A DNA stretch of 64,000 nt from Verrucomicrobiota bacterium (GTDB lineage Bacteria; Verrucomicrobiota; Verrucomicrobiia; Limisphaerales; UBA1319), in NCBI GenBank assembly GCA_022711435.1, contig JAKLFB010000006.1:124001-188000 (forward strand). Direction: 5' to 3'. The translations under genes and the position numbers were made by a program. Under the pieces are notes generated by a model. That model was not told the origin of the DNA. It did not search any database and saw nothing but the letters and a program-made list of their open reading frames with translations. Positions 35,298 to 44,303 of the stretch are shown here, piece by piece. Numbering within the stretch: the stretch's first letter is position 1; each line of letters begins with the position of its first letter.

Positions 35298-36404
35298 ATG
35301 ATGAGCTGGGATTATTACGGATGGCGGCCCTACGTGACCGTTGCGCAGCGACGCGCAAACGCCGAGCGCGAATTGGGGAAACTGGCCCGCAAGACGGGCG
35401 CCTCAGTCTCGCCGGTGATCCTGGAAGGACGCACCATTGCCAGCACGTTCTGGGGAAAGGCCTGGTGCGACAACCTCGAGGCCTACAGCGATTACGCCAA
35501 CCGCCTGCCCCGCGGACGCTCCTACGTCCGCAACGGCTCGGTCGTTGACCTCCAGATCGCCCCGGGCAAAATCACCGCCCGGGTCGCCGGCTCCAGTCTT
35601 TACCGGATCGAGATCAAGATTCAACCCCTGGCGCCCAGCCTCTGGAAGTCCATCCAGACCGAATGCGGCGGGAAAATCGATTCCCTGATCGAGCTGCTTC
35701 AGGGCCGGCTTTCGTCCGCCGTCATGCAGATCGTCACCCGGCCCGAACGCGGCCTGTTCCCCACCCCCCGCGAGATCGATCTGGACTGCTCCTGTCCGGA
35801 CTGGGCGGACTTGTGCAAGCATGTCGCCGCGACGCTGTACGGGGTGGGGGCGCGTCTGGACCAGAAACCTGAGCTGCTGTTCCTGCTGCGCGGGGTGGAT
35901 CCTGCCGATCTGATCAGCCGGGCCTCCGCCGCGGAAACCGTCCGGCAATCGACCCGGGCCGATGGCGCACCGGCCATCGGCGAAGGGGAGTTGGCCGATG
36001 TCTTCGGCATCGAGCTGGCCCCGCCGTCCGCCCCCCCCGCAGCCCCTCCGCGTGTGGATTCGCCTCTGGAGGCGCCGGCAGCGGCGCCGGAGGCCCAGCC
36101 GGCCGTGACCGCCAAGCCCAAGCCAAAAAAGACAAGAATAGCGCCGAGGCGAATGAGCGCCGCCAGCCGAGCCCGGATCGCCGCGGCCGCTCGCCGCCGA
36201 TGGGCGAAGCACCGCCAACAGCAGAAACAACAGGACGATCGCCTATCCCAACGCGAGCAACCGCCCCGTCGAAGAACCCTGAGCGCCGCCGCCAGAGCCA
36301 GGCTGGCGGAGGCGGTGAAAGCCCGGTGGGCCGCGCTCAAGCGCGCCGCTCCCCGGAAAAAGAAAGCGGCCTCTGCCAGGAACAGGGACAATCCTCCTGG
36401 ATAA
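35298..36404 (+). CDS. SWIM zinc-finger protein with basic C-terminal tail
   Basis: About 368 residues. The N-terminal region (WDYYGWRPYVTVAQRRANAER...FWGKAWCDNLE) is typical of bacterial SWIM proteins coupled to SNF2 ATPases. The SWIM finger itself reads DCSCPDWADLCKHVAATLY near residues 165-183 (CxC...CxH). The last 110 residues are low-complexity Pro/Ala sequence and a very basic tail holding two related motifs, MSAASRARIAAAARRRWAKHR and LSAAARARLAEAVKARWAALK, like histone H1-type or DNA-binding tails. It probably assists the SNF2 ATPase encoded immediately upstream in DNA binding. The start gives MMSWDYYGW; either ATG is possible. Confidence 0.85.
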   Translation: MMSWDYYGWRPYVTVAQRRANAERELGKLARKTGASVSPVILEGRTIASTFWGKAWCDNLEAYSDYANRLPRGRSYVRNGSVVDLQIAPGKITARVAGSSLYRIEIKIQPLAPSLWKSIQTECGGKIDSLIELLQGRLSSAVMQIVTRPERGLFPTPREIDLDCSCPDWADLCKHVAATLYGVGARLDQKPELLFLLRGVDPADLISRASAAETVRQSTRADGAPAIGEGELADVFGIELAPPSAPPAAPPRVDSPLEAPAAAPEAQPAVTAKPKPKKTRIAPRRMSAASRARIAAAARRRWAKHRQQQKQQDDRLSQREQPPRRRTLSAAARARLAEAVKARWAALKRAAPRKKKAASARNRDNPPG

Positions 36405-36459
36405 ATCCAATTGCCGGTCTCAAGCCAGCAAGGTAACACGCCATCCATTGCTTTGACTT

Positions 36460-39432
36460 ATGAAAATGATCAAAAGGCCAGCTCAACTCCTGGGAACCCT
36501 TGTCGTCTTAGGATGCTGGGGCCCGATCGGCGCCTCCGCGGCGGATATTGTCTGGACCAACACCGCCGGGGGCCGATGGTCCGACGCCGCGAACTGGGCG
36601 CCCAACCAGGTCCCCTCTATCGACGACACGGCCCTCATTACCCAAAGCGGCGTCTATACCGTTGCGGTGAACGCTTCGAATGCCGTGGGCGGCCTGGTCG
36701 TGGGCGGCTCCGGCGGCACCCAGACCGTGGACGTGTCGAGCATGCTCCGGATCGAGGGGGCTGGCAATATTGCGGCGGCCGGGCGTCTCATCTTGAGCGG
36801 TACTCTGGGCGGCAGCGCCCTTCTCCAACTGTCGGGCGGCATGACTTGGTCGGGCGGCAAAATCGACACGAATGCCGCCGTTGTGGTGAATCCAGGCGGC
36901 CAGCTGACCGTGAGCAGCACTTTCAATTACACGAAATCCTTGCACGGCGCCTTGACGAACGCCGGAGCCATCCGTTTTCTCGGAAATGGGAACCTTCTGA
37001 TTGGCGGCATCCTGCACAACCATGGCGGCGGATTGTTCGACATCCAGACCGACTCCGACATTGGCTTGTCCGGAGGCCCGGGACGCATCGTCAACGAAGG
37101 CGTTTTCCGCAAGTCCGCCGGCGCGGGAACGACGGCGTGCGCCGTGCCCATCGAGAACCATGGCGCGGTGGATGTCCAGGTTGGGATCCTCACGCTGGCA
37201 AGCGGATCGATATTGCAGGACGGTTCGGCCTTCACCGGCGCCGGCAAGACCTATCTCCACTCCGGCATCGTCACTTGGAACGGCGGCGTCACGTCCGAGA
37301 ACCTGGTGCTCGAGGGCGCGGCCCTGGATGGCGCAGGCATCCTCGGCGGGACGGCATTCTGGGGGGCGGGATCGATCGCCACGAACGGCGCGCTGACCGT
37401 CGCCACCAACGGTCTGCTCACCATCGAAAGCAAATATGTCCATCATAAATACGTCCACGGCGCCTTGACGAACACGGGGATTATCCGTTTTCTCGGGAAT
37501 GGGAACCTCGGGATTGTCGGTATCCTGCACAATCAGGCCGGGGGGCTGATCGACATCCAGACCGATTACGGCTTTGGCGCTTCGGGGAGCATGGCGCGGA
37601 TCGTCAATGAAGGTGTTCTCCGCAAGTCCGCTGGCAGTGGAACAACGGCGTGCGCCGTGCCCATCGAGAACCACGGCACGGTGGATGTCCAGGTCGGAAT
37701 CCTCACGCTGGCGGGCGAATCGGTGTTGCAGGACGGTTCGGCCTTCACCGGCGCGGGCAAGACCTATCTCGATTCCGGCATCGTCGCTTTGAACGGCGGC
37801 GTCGCCTCCGAGAACCTGGTGCTGGACGGCGCGGCTCTAAGCGGCGCCGGCATTCTCAGCGGCATGGCGTTTTGGGGATCGGGATCGATCGCCACGAATG
37901 GCGCGCTGACAATCGCCACCAACGGTCTGCTCACGATCCAAAGCAAATATGTCCATCATAAATTCGTCCGCGGCGCCTTGACGAACGCGGGAACCATCCG
38001 TTTTCTCGGGAGTGGGAACCTCGAGATTGACGGCATCCTGCACAATCAGGCCGGCGGGCTGATCGACATCCAGACCGATTACGACATTGGCGCTTCGGGG
38101 AGCACGGCGCGGATCGTCAACGATGGTGTGTTCCGCAAATCGGCCGGCGCGGATCGAACGGTGTGCGCGGCGCCCTTCTCCAACCATGGCGTCGTCGATG
38201 TCCAGACCGGCAGCCTGATCCTGTCGGATGGATCGTTGCTGAGTGGCGGTTGCGCTTTCACCGGTCTTGGAACAACCCGCCTCGAGTCGGGCACGAACCG
38301 CGTCGATGGTGTGATCCATTCCGAAAACCTCGTGCTCGATGGCGCGACGCTGGTCGGAACGGGCAACGTCACCGGCAGCTTTGCCTGGTCGTCGGGAACG
38401 ATCGATGCGGGTCTTTCCTTTTATGTGACGCCGCACGCTCTTCTGACGATCAGCAGCAGATACGTCATTTCGAAATACCTGAACGGCTACGTCACCAACG
38501 CCGGCACGGTCAATTTTCTGGGCAATGGAAGCCTGATCCTGGCTGGCACGTTCCACAACCTGGCCGGCGCCTTGCTCGATATCCAGACCGATTACGACCT
38601 CGTCGCTCAAGATCCGGCCGCCACGGTTGTCAACGAAGGCATCGTCCGCAAAACGGCGACGGCGGGAATGACGGCCTTTCGCGTGCCTTTTTACAATGCC
38701 GGCGTGGTCGAGGTGGGGACCGGCACGCTCAATTTCGCCAGCAACTACCATCATTCGGCGGCGGCGACGATCTCGCTGGCTGGCGGGGCCATGCAGACCG
38801 CCGGCCAAGTCCTGCTCGAAGGCGGTCTGCTCACCGGTTGGGGCGCGTTCAAACCTGGCGCCGGCTCGAACGCCGCCCTCACGAGCGCCGCCACCATCGC
38901 CCCGGCTGCCAATGGCACGTTGACTGTCCAGGGCGACTTCACCCAGTTGATCACCGGCACGCTCGAACTGGCGCTCGACACGCCCCTGGCCGGCGCGGGC
39001 CCCAGCCGCCTGGCCATCAGCGGCACGGCCACGCTGGGAGGTGCCATCGGAGTGAAACTGGCCGACGGCTATCTCCCCAATCCGTCCGATGCGTTCAACG
39101 GAATTTCCTTCCGGAGCCGGGTGGGCGATTTCCATTGCTTTAATGGATTTCTGTTGCTCGGCCACGACCTCCGATTCCTGACGCAATACTCGGCCACCAA
39201 CCTGGCGTTGGTCGCCGTGGCGATGCCGGATCCGGCGGATCCCACCATCCGTGTCGCCGCCGAGAATGGTTCGGCGATCGTCTGCTGGCCGGCGGAATTT
39301 GTGGGCTGCCAGCTCTACTGGAGCACGAACATCGTCGCGCCCGTCTGGACGCCTCTGCCGGACATCACGCATCGCTACGTCGAGAGTCCGATGGCGGCTC
39401 CGCGCAAGTTCTTCTGCCTTGGCGAACCGTGA
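36460..39432 (+). CDS. Large exported repetitive protein with four 171-residue repeats
   Basis: A 990-residue protein with a Sec signal (MKMIKRPAQLLGTLVVLGCWG...ASA). The mature part starts DIVWTNTAGGRWSDAANWAPNQVP, the common opening of exported beta-helix-like proteins. Four repeats with an exact 513-nt period (about 36826-38877) follow; each includes GILHN..GGL.DIQTD, RIVN.GV.RKSAG and a SENLVL.GA..GAG segment, and predicts a stacked beta structure. The C-terminal domain (LTVQGDFTQL...; LYWSTNIVAPVWTPLPD) resembles the end modules of secreted proteins from this phylum. No membrane anchor, autotransporter barrel or PEP-CTERM tail is visible. Surface adhesion or glycan binding is a guess. 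Confidence 0.8.
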   Translation: MKMIKRPAQLLGTLVVLGCWGPIGASAADIVWTNTAGGRWSDAANWAPNQVPSIDDTALITQSGVYTVAVNASNAVGGLVVGGSGGTQTVDVSSMLRIEGAGNIAAAGRLILSGTLGGSALLQLSGGMTWSGGKIDTNAAVVVNPGGQLTVSSTFNYTKSLHGALTNAGAIRFLGNGNLLIGGILHNHGGGLFDIQTDSDIGLSGGPGRIVNEGVFRKSAGAGTTACAVPIENHGAVDVQVGILTLASGSILQDGSAFTGAGKTYLHSGIVTWNGGVTSENLVLEGAALDGAGILGGTAFWGAGSIATNGALTVATNGLLTIESKYVHHKYVHGALTNTGIIRFLGNGNLGIVGILHNQAGGLIDIQTDYGFGASGSMARIVNEGVLRKSAGSGTTACAVPIENHGTVDVQVGILTLAGESVLQDGSAFTGAGKTYLDSGIVALNGGVASENLVLDGAALSGAGILSGMAFWGSGSIATNGALTIATNGLLTIQSKYVHHKFVRGALTNAGTIRFLGSGNLEIDGILHNQAGGLIDIQTDYDIGASGSTARIVNDGVFRKSAGADRTVCAAPFSNHGVVDVQTGSLILSDGSLLSGGCAFTGLGTTRLESGTNRVDGVIHSENLVLDGATLVGTGNVTGSFAWSSGTIDAGLSFYVTPHALLTISSRYVISKYLNGYVTNAGTVNFLGNGSLILAGTFHNLAGALLDIQTDYDLVAQDPAATVVNEGIVRKTATAGMTAFRVPFYNAGVVEVGTGTLNFASNYHHSAAATISLAGGAMQTAGQVLLEGGLLTGWGAFKPGAGSNAALTSAATIAPAANGTLTVQGDFTQLITGTLELALDTPLAGAGPSRLAISGTATLGGAIGVKLADGYLPNPSDAFNGISFRSRVGDFHCFNGFLLLGHDLRFLTQYSATNLALVAVAMPDPADPTIRVAAENGSAIVCWPAEFVGCQLYWSTNIVAPVWTPLPDITHRYVESPMAAPRKFFCLGEP
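36826..37338 (+). repeat. Tandem repeat unit 1 (513 nt)
   Basis: First copy inside the 990-residue gene, holding the WSGGKIDTNAAVVV and NYTKSLHGALTNAG variants; it is the most divergent of the first three at its left end. Confidence 0.75.
37339..37851 (+). repeat. Tandem repeat unit 2 (513 nt)
   Basis: Starts at the ILGGTAFWGAGSIATNGAL segment; closely similar to unit 3 at the nucleotide level, with long identical stretches, which points to recent duplication or gene conversion. Confidence 0.8.
37852..38364 (+). repeat. Tandem repeat unit 3 (513 nt)
   Basis: Starts at ILSGMAFWGSGSIATNGAL and keeps exactly the spacing of unit 2; diverges from it mainly in the last third. Confidence 0.8.
38365..38877 (+). 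repeat. Tandem repeat unit 4 (513 nt, diverged)
   Basis: Aligned by NVTGSFAWSSGTIDAG, DIQTDYDLVA and VVNEGIVRKTA at the same 513-nt spacing, but with many amino-acid changes; its end merges into the C-terminal domain. Confidence 0.65.
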
Positions 39433-39483
39433 TCGGGGCCATTTCTTTTCGGGTTGAATCTCTAACTGTGGTCATTAGTCTAA

Positions 39484-39675
39484 TCCAATCTGAGTTTCGA
39501 CAGCAGCAAGACGGCCGTTTTGAACGCCCTGGTCGCCAATCCGTCGTTGAGCGATCCGGCGCGGCACGCCATTGCCAGCCAGATCGATCATTTCAGCTTC
39601 GACGCCAGCCGCCGCGACATCCTCATGCAGTTGAACCAGCGGGCCGCCGGCGCTCCGCCGGCCGGACCGCCATAA
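39484..39675 (+). pseudogene. Remnant of a DUF4476-like gene in a 437-bp gap
   Basis: The stretch 39433-39869 holds no intact gene. Within it a 60-residue open piece reads NLSFDSSKTAVLNALVANP, then ASQIDHFSFDASRRDIL, ending in a Pro/Ala-rich tail and a stop. The doubled SFD...L pattern with SQIDHFSFD resembles the C-terminal half of DUF4476 domains. An in-frame stop lies directly upstream and there is no start codon, so this is probably the tail of a gene that lost its 5' part. The remaining bases up to 39869 show nothing recognisable. Confidence 0.4.
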
Positions 39676-39869
39676 ACGACCGCAGGCGCAGGACCCGATC
39701 GGTCGCGCAACCCGGCTGCTTCCATTTGGAGCCGCCAAGGCAACGAGGCGGATCTCGAGAGCCGAGAGTCAACCCGCCTCCTTGCGTCGGCGGCTGCTGA
39801 CGTCGGCTGCGTCAAGATGCGAACCTCGGCTTGTGATTCGCCGCCATTCGGATCAGGGTAGCGGTTCGC

Positions 39870-41900
39870 ATGAAGACTGCATGGTGTTGGCTGGGATGGG
39901 CGATCCTCATGGCCGCGGCTGCGGTGGGCGGATCCGCCGCCGAGCTCTCCGCCCGGCAAATCGTCCGGGAAGCCCAGCAGCGGCGTCCCCGGGATTTCTG
40001 GCCGCGGGGCTCTGGGCACGTCATCCTCGCGATCCCGGGAAGCGCCGAATCGCTCAAAGGCTATCACGAGCCTGGCGGCAGTTTCAGCCCGGGGGTTCCG
40101 AGCTTTGGCCTGGCCATCTGGGTCTGCGATTCCCGCGGAGCCCCGATGGAGACCAGCGACACCCTGGCGCTGGGAGAGATGGAGCAGCGCTGGGAGTGGA
40201 CTCGAGCCGGCCTGCCGGACCTGGCAACCACCACGGAGTTTTACCGGTCCCGGTGGTCGGCAGCGGCAGCGGGCGCGTGGGTGCTGCAGCTCGAGTCGCG
40301 GGCCGACGCAAGCATCGGATTGTCGCTGGGGCTCCGAAGCGTCGGGCCAGCCGGCGGCCCCGTCCAATCTCTCGAATGGAAGGAGCCCGCCCTCACCGTC
40401 AATGGCCGATGGACGCTGACCTGCCAGCCGCCGCCTCGGTCGGTTTCACTCGGCCTCGAAGGCGAAGCGGGCTGGACGACTTTAACGAATGCCAGCCGCG
40501 CGTGGCGAGGGGCCAGCGGATGGGGATTCGCCCGGCTTGACTTGCGCACCCGCGAGCCCGTGCGGATCGAGGTGCGGGATGGCCGGGCCGGGCCGGCGCC
40601 GCCGATGCCGATCACGACGAGCCAGGCCCGGCTCAACCTCTCTCTGCCGGATCCATTGTTCACGGAGTGCCTCCACGCCCAGGTGAACCACCTTCTGATG
40701 GGGCTGACCGGCCGGGAAACCCGCGCCGCCGATCCCTTTTCCGAGTTCGGTCCCTGGCCGCGATCGGCGGCTTTAACCCTGGTCGGCCTGGTCCGCTCGG
40801 GCCAGATCGACGCCGCGCGGCACCTGGCGGCAGCCATCGCCGAGCAGGATTTCTTCGGCGCCAACGGACCGGAGGCGGACGCGCCCGGCTGGGCGATCTG
40901 GGCTCTGGAGGAGCTGGCGGGTTGCCTCCGGCAGCCTGCCTTCGATCGATGGCTGGCGCCCCACGTGATGCGCAAGGCCGACCTGCTGGGCCAAATGCTC
41001 CGCACTCCAGCGCCCATGTTCCGCCCGGTCACCGCCCCGGTCCGGCCATCGATGGTCGGCAGCCGCGAGCTGACGCAGATCTGCGATGCCGCCCGGGACG
41101 GGCTCATTTCGGGCAAGGTGGATCAACACCGGCCGGTGCTCTACGTGAATGCAACCGCCTATGCCGGGCTGGTGTCGGCCAGCCGATTCGCCGAGCGCCT
41201 CGGGGAGAGCGACCGCGCCCTGGCGATGCTGCAGGACGCCGATGTCCTTCGCCAGAGCTGGGTCCAAGCGCTCGACTCCCCAGGCCGCGACAACGACCGC
41301 ACCACGCTCGCGGGGTGGTGGCCATCGGGCGTCGCCGCCGCATCGCTCACCAACTACCTGGCCGTGCTCGACGGACGCTGGTGGCGCGCATGGGACGACC
41401 AGAACCAGCTGCGCATCACAACCGTCCGCCTGGATCATCTCCTGGCCGAAGCCCATCAATGGCTCTGGGCCGGATCGGCGGACCGGGCCTGGACCCTGTT
41501 GAGCTGGTGCTGGCAAAACCAGGCGTCGCCCGGGCTCTTCTCGTGGGGCCACACTCCTGACCCGTCCACGGAAAAAGAGTCGTGGACGCGGGTTCGCGGC
41601 TGGATCGATCCTCCTCATCTGACGCCCGATTATCGCGTGGCGGCCGAACTGCTGCTGCTCCAGCTCGACATGCTGGCCTATCTGGACGAGTCCGGAGCGG
41701 TCCCGGTCCTGGTCGTGGGCGCGGGCGTGCCTCGATCCTGGACCCGCTCGCCGATGCATGCCCGCGGCCTGATCACGCGGGCGGGGCTCGTCGATTGGAG
41801 CTGGCAGCCGGGCCACCTGACCGTGGCCATGCGCGGCTGGCGTGTCCCGGTGCGGGTCGGCCCCGAGTTCCCGCCCGAGACCGTCCTTCATATCCAGTGA
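39870..41900 (+). CDS. Large exported protein of unknown function
   Basis: A 676-residue protein with a Sec signal (MKTAWCWLGWAILMAAAAVGGSAA). No family was recognised with confidence. The N-terminal 250 residues look beta-rich (HVILAIPGSAESLKGYHEPGG; WEWTRAGLPDLATTTEFYRS), and the middle and C-terminal parts are helical with regular hydrophobic spacing (SAALTLVGLVRSGQIDAARHL; WAIWALEELAGCLRQPA; LAEAHQWLWAGSADRAWTLL), which could be an alpha/alpha-barrel like those of some polysaccharide-active enzymes. The closing beta segment is LVDWSWQPGHLTVAMRG. A single base separates it from the histidine kinase gene, suggesting joint expression. Confidence 0.65.
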   Translation: MKTAWCWLGWAILMAAAAVGGSAAELSARQIVREAQQRRPRDFWPRGSGHVILAIPGSAESLKGYHEPGGSFSPGVPSFGLAIWVCDSRGAPMETSDTLALGEMEQRWEWTRAGLPDLATTTEFYRSRWSAAAAGAWVLQLESRADASIGLSLGLRSVGPAGGPVQSLEWKEPALTVNGRWTLTCQPPPRSVSLGLEGEAGWTTLTNASRAWRGASGWGFARLDLRTREPVRIEVRDGRAGPAPPMPITTSQARLNLSLPDPLFTECLHAQVNHLLMGLTGRETRAADPFSEFGPWPRSAALTLVGLVRSGQIDAARHLAAAIAEQDFFGANGPEADAPGWAIWALEELAGCLRQPAFDRWLAPHVMRKADLLGQMLRTPAPMFRPVTAPVRPSMVGSRELTQICDAARDGLISGKVDQHRPVLYVNATAYAGLVSASRFAERLGESDRALAMLQDADVLRQSWVQALDSPGRDNDRTTLAGWWPSGVAAASLTNYLAVLDGRWWRAWDDQNQLRITTVRLDHLLAEAHQWLWAGSADRAWTLLSWCWQNQASPGLFSWGHTPDPSTEKESWTRVRGWIDPPHLTPDYRVAAELLLLQLDMLAYLDESGAVPVLVVGAGVPRSWTRSPMHARGLITRAGLVDWSWQPGHLTVAMRGWRVPVRVGPEFPPETVLHIQ

Positions 41901-41901
41901 T

Positions 41902-43641
41902 ATGGCTTCCCGTCGCCCACGGGTCGATTGGCGGGAGCGCTGCGCGCGGATGCAGCAGCTCTATCGTCTGAGCCAGATGGTCCACGCCGCCACCGACCCT
42001 CCCCGGGCGCTGAACCGGCTCATCCGCGAAGTGGTGCGCCTGCTGAACGCCTCCAGCGGCTCGATCGTCCTCGTCAATCCGACCGACGGATTCCTCGACA
42101 TCCAGACCTCTTGCGGCCTTCCTCCCGGGATGGCGGGCCTCAAGCTGCGGATCGGCGAAGGCATCACCGGCTGGGTCGCCCGCACCGGGCAGCCCGCCCT
42201 CGTCGGCCAGGTCCGGCAGGACTCGCGCTGCGTCATGCTCCGTCCCGAGATCCAATCCGAGCTGGCCGTGCCCATCGAGATCCAGGGCGGCGTTCGCGGC
42301 GTTCTCAACGTCGATGCCGATCGCGAAAATGCTTTTTCGGACCAGGACATGGCCCTCCTCGAGGAGCTCGCTTGCCATGCCGGCCGCGTCATCCTGAACG
42401 CCTGGCGGTTCGAGCAGCTCCGCCTGAAAACCCGCCTGTTCGAATCGCTCCTCCGCGTCGGCCAAACCATCAACTCCACGCTCAACCTGGACGATGCGCT
42501 CGAGGCCATCACACGCGAGGCCCGAGGCCTGATGCAGGCGCGCGTGTGCTCGCTCCTGATGCTCGATCCCTCGCGCGAATGGCTCGACCTGCGGGCCAGC
42601 CATGGCGCCGGCCCCGGCTATTGCGGCAAGCCGCGCCTGAGCGTTGCGGACAGCCTGCTGGGCGTGGTCGTCCGCCGCCGAAAACCGCTCCAGGTCGAGA
42701 ACGTGCGGATCTCCAGCCGCTACCAGAATATCGAGGTCGCCCGCCAGGAAGGATTGGTGTCTCTGCTGAGCGTTCCCCTGGTGTTCCGCGGCCGGGCCAT
42801 CGGCACGCTCAACGTCTACACCGCTCAGCCCCATCGGTTCTCGAACGAAGAGGTCCACATCCTGTCCGCGCTGGCCGAGCTCTCGGCCCTGGCCATCGAG
42901 AAAGCCCGCCTCTACGAGCGGATCGTCGACCTGGAGGAGCAGCTGCGCCAGAACGAGAAGCTCTCGGCGCTCGGCCTCCTCGCCGCCGAGGTCGCCCATG
43001 AAATCCGCAATCCGCTCACGGTCCTCAAGATGCTGTTCCACTCGCTGGACCTTCGGTTCCCCTCCAGCGATCCGCGCGCCCGCGACATCGAGCTCATGGC
43101 CGAGAAGATGGACCAGCTCAACCGCATCGTCGAGCGCATGCTCGACTTCGCCCGGCGGGCCGAGCCCCGCTTCGAATCGGTCGATCTCAACCGGCTGGTC
43201 GACGACCTGGGGATGCTCGTTCGCCACAAGCTCATCCAGAGCGGCATTCGATGGTCTTGCCGGCTCGAGCCCGGCCTGCCTGCCGTCCTGGGCGACGCCA
43301 TGCAAATCGAGCACGCGCTCCTGAACCTGACGCTCAACGCCGCCGAAGCCATGCCGGGCGGCGGCGCGCTCACCATCACCACCCGAACGCAGCCCCGGCG
43401 CACATCGGATCCCCGGCCGCGCGAGGTGATGATCGAGTTTCGCGACACCGGCCAGGGCATGACCCTCGAGCAGCAGCAGCAAGCCTTCCGCTCCGTCCTG
43501 GCCACCACCAAGCCGCGCGGCACCGGGCTCGGACTCGCGATTGTGAACCGGGTGATCGAAGCCCATCACGGCCGGATCTGCGTCCGGTCGCGTCCCGGCC
43601 GCGGCGCCGTCTTCCGGCTCTACCTGCCGGTTGCCCCGTAG
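41902..43641 (+). CDS. Cytoplasmic GAF-GAF sensor histidine kinase
   Basis: A 579-residue kinase without transmembrane segments. Residues about 15-165 and 185-340 are GAF domains (LNASSGSIVLVNPTDGFLDI; GEGITGWVARTG; LMQARVCSLLMLDPSREWL; VSLLSVPLVFRGRAIGTLNVY). The HisKA H-box AAEVAHEIRNPLT contains the phosphoacceptor His366, and the ATP-binding domain shows LLNLTLNAAEAMP (N box), FRDTGQGM (G1) and GTGLGLAIVNR (G2). There is no receiver domain or response regulator gene nearby, so it is an orphan in this window. It would sense a small cytosolic ligand or redox state. Its 3' end overlaps the convergent RibD_C gene by 22 bases. Confidence 0.88.
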   Translation: MASRRPRVDWRERCARMQQLYRLSQMVHAATDPPRALNRLIREVVRLLNASSGSIVLVNPTDGFLDIQTSCGLPPGMAGLKLRIGEGITGWVARTGQPALVGQVRQDSRCVMLRPEIQSELAVPIEIQGGVRGVLNVDADRENAFSDQDMALLEELACHAGRVILNAWRFEQLRLKTRLFESLLRVGQTINSTLNLDDALEAITREARGLMQARVCSLLMLDPSREWLDLRASHGAGPGYCGKPRLSVADSLLGVVVRRRKPLQVENVRISSRYQNIEVARQEGLVSLLSVPLVFRGRAIGTLNVYTAQPHRFSNEEVHILSALAELSALAIEKARLYERIVDLEEQLRQNEKLSALGLLAAEVAHEIRNPLTVLKMLFHSLDLRFPSSDPRARDIELMAEKMDQLNRIVERMLDFARRAEPRFESVDLNRLVDDLGMLVRHKLIQSGIRWSCRLEPGLPAVLGDAMQIEHALLNLTLNAAEAMPGGGALTITTRTQPRRTSDPRPREVMIEFRDTGQGMTLEQQQQAFRSVLATTKPRGTGLGLAIVNRVIEAHHGRICVRSRPGRGAVFRLYLPVAP

Positions 43642-44300
43642 ACGACAAAGAGCTCGTCGCCCACACGGCAGCACGAGCGCAATTCCATCTGCGCGGCGTC
43701 CGCCAGGCGCGAGGCGCCGGGGCCGTCCGCGATCGTCGGCGAGGCTCGGCCGCCGAACAGTCTCGGGCAGATGGTCAGATGAAGCTCATCCACCAGGCCC
43801 GCCGCCCAGAGGGCTGCGTTGAGCCGCGCTCCCCCCTCGGCCAAAAGCCGCCGCACCCCCCATCGCTTCTCGAGATCCTCAAACGCCGCCCCCCAGTCCA
43901 CGGTCTGGCGCCCGCGGATCAGCACCTCGTCCGCCACCGCGCGCAGGGCGCGCAGCCGAGCCCCGGGAATCGCCTCGCTCGCCAGCACGACGATGGGCGA
44001 GTGCCGGTGGCGGAACACCTCCGCCTCGGGCGAAAGGCTCCCGCGCCCCGACACCACCACCCGCAGATTGTGCTCGGCCAGCCCCCGGTGCCGGCGCAAC
44101 CGCCGGAACCGCTCCGGGCCTGGACCGAGCTGAACCGGCTCCTCGTTCACAGTGCCCGCGCCGCACATCACCGCATCCGCCGTCGCTCGCAGCTCGAGCA
44201 GGTGCTCCTGGTCGCGGCGCGATCCGCACGAGTGCAGCCGGCGGTCGGCCGTCGCAATCTTGCCGTCCGCCGTCATGGCCATGTTGATCAGGACGAACAC
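43620..44300 (-). CDS. RibD C-terminal-like (DHFR-fold) reductase
   Basis: A 226-residue protein matching the RibD_C domain: MFVLINMAMTADGKIATADRR, ADAVMCGAGTVNEE, and VRRLLAEGGARLNAALWAAGLVDELHL, which contains the substrate/NADPH-binding EGG motif. RibD_C enzymes reduce the ribosylamino-pyrimidine intermediate of riboflavin synthesis. The N-terminal deaminase domain of bifunctional RibD is absent, so this may be a stand-alone riboflavin reductase of the archaeal type or a paralogue with another NADPH-dependent role. It is encoded 3 bp after the prepilin-like gene on the same strand. Confidence 0.85.
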   Translation of the reverse strand: MFVLINMAMTADGKIATADRRLHSCGSRRDQEHLLELRATADAVMCGAGTVNEEPVQLGPGPERFRRLRRHRGLAEHNLRVVVSGRGSLSPEAEVFRHRHSPIVVLASEAIPGARLRALRAVADEVLIRGRQTVDWGAAFEDLEKRWGVRRLLAEGGARLNAALWAAGLVDELHLTICPRLFGGRASPTIADGPGASRLADAAQMELRSCCRVGDELFVVYGATGR

Positions 44301-44303
44301 CGG

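Noticed and set aside
36826..38877. A CRISPR-like array
   Set aside because: The repeat units are 513 nt long, in frame, and without spacers; they code for protein repeats.
36460..39432. An autotransporter or PEP-CTERM protein
   Set aside because: The C-terminus has neither a translocator barrel nor a PEP motif followed by a helix and basic residues.
43620..44300. A complete bifunctional RibD
   Set aside because: The N-terminal deaminase domain with its zinc ligands is missing; only the reductase domain is encoded.
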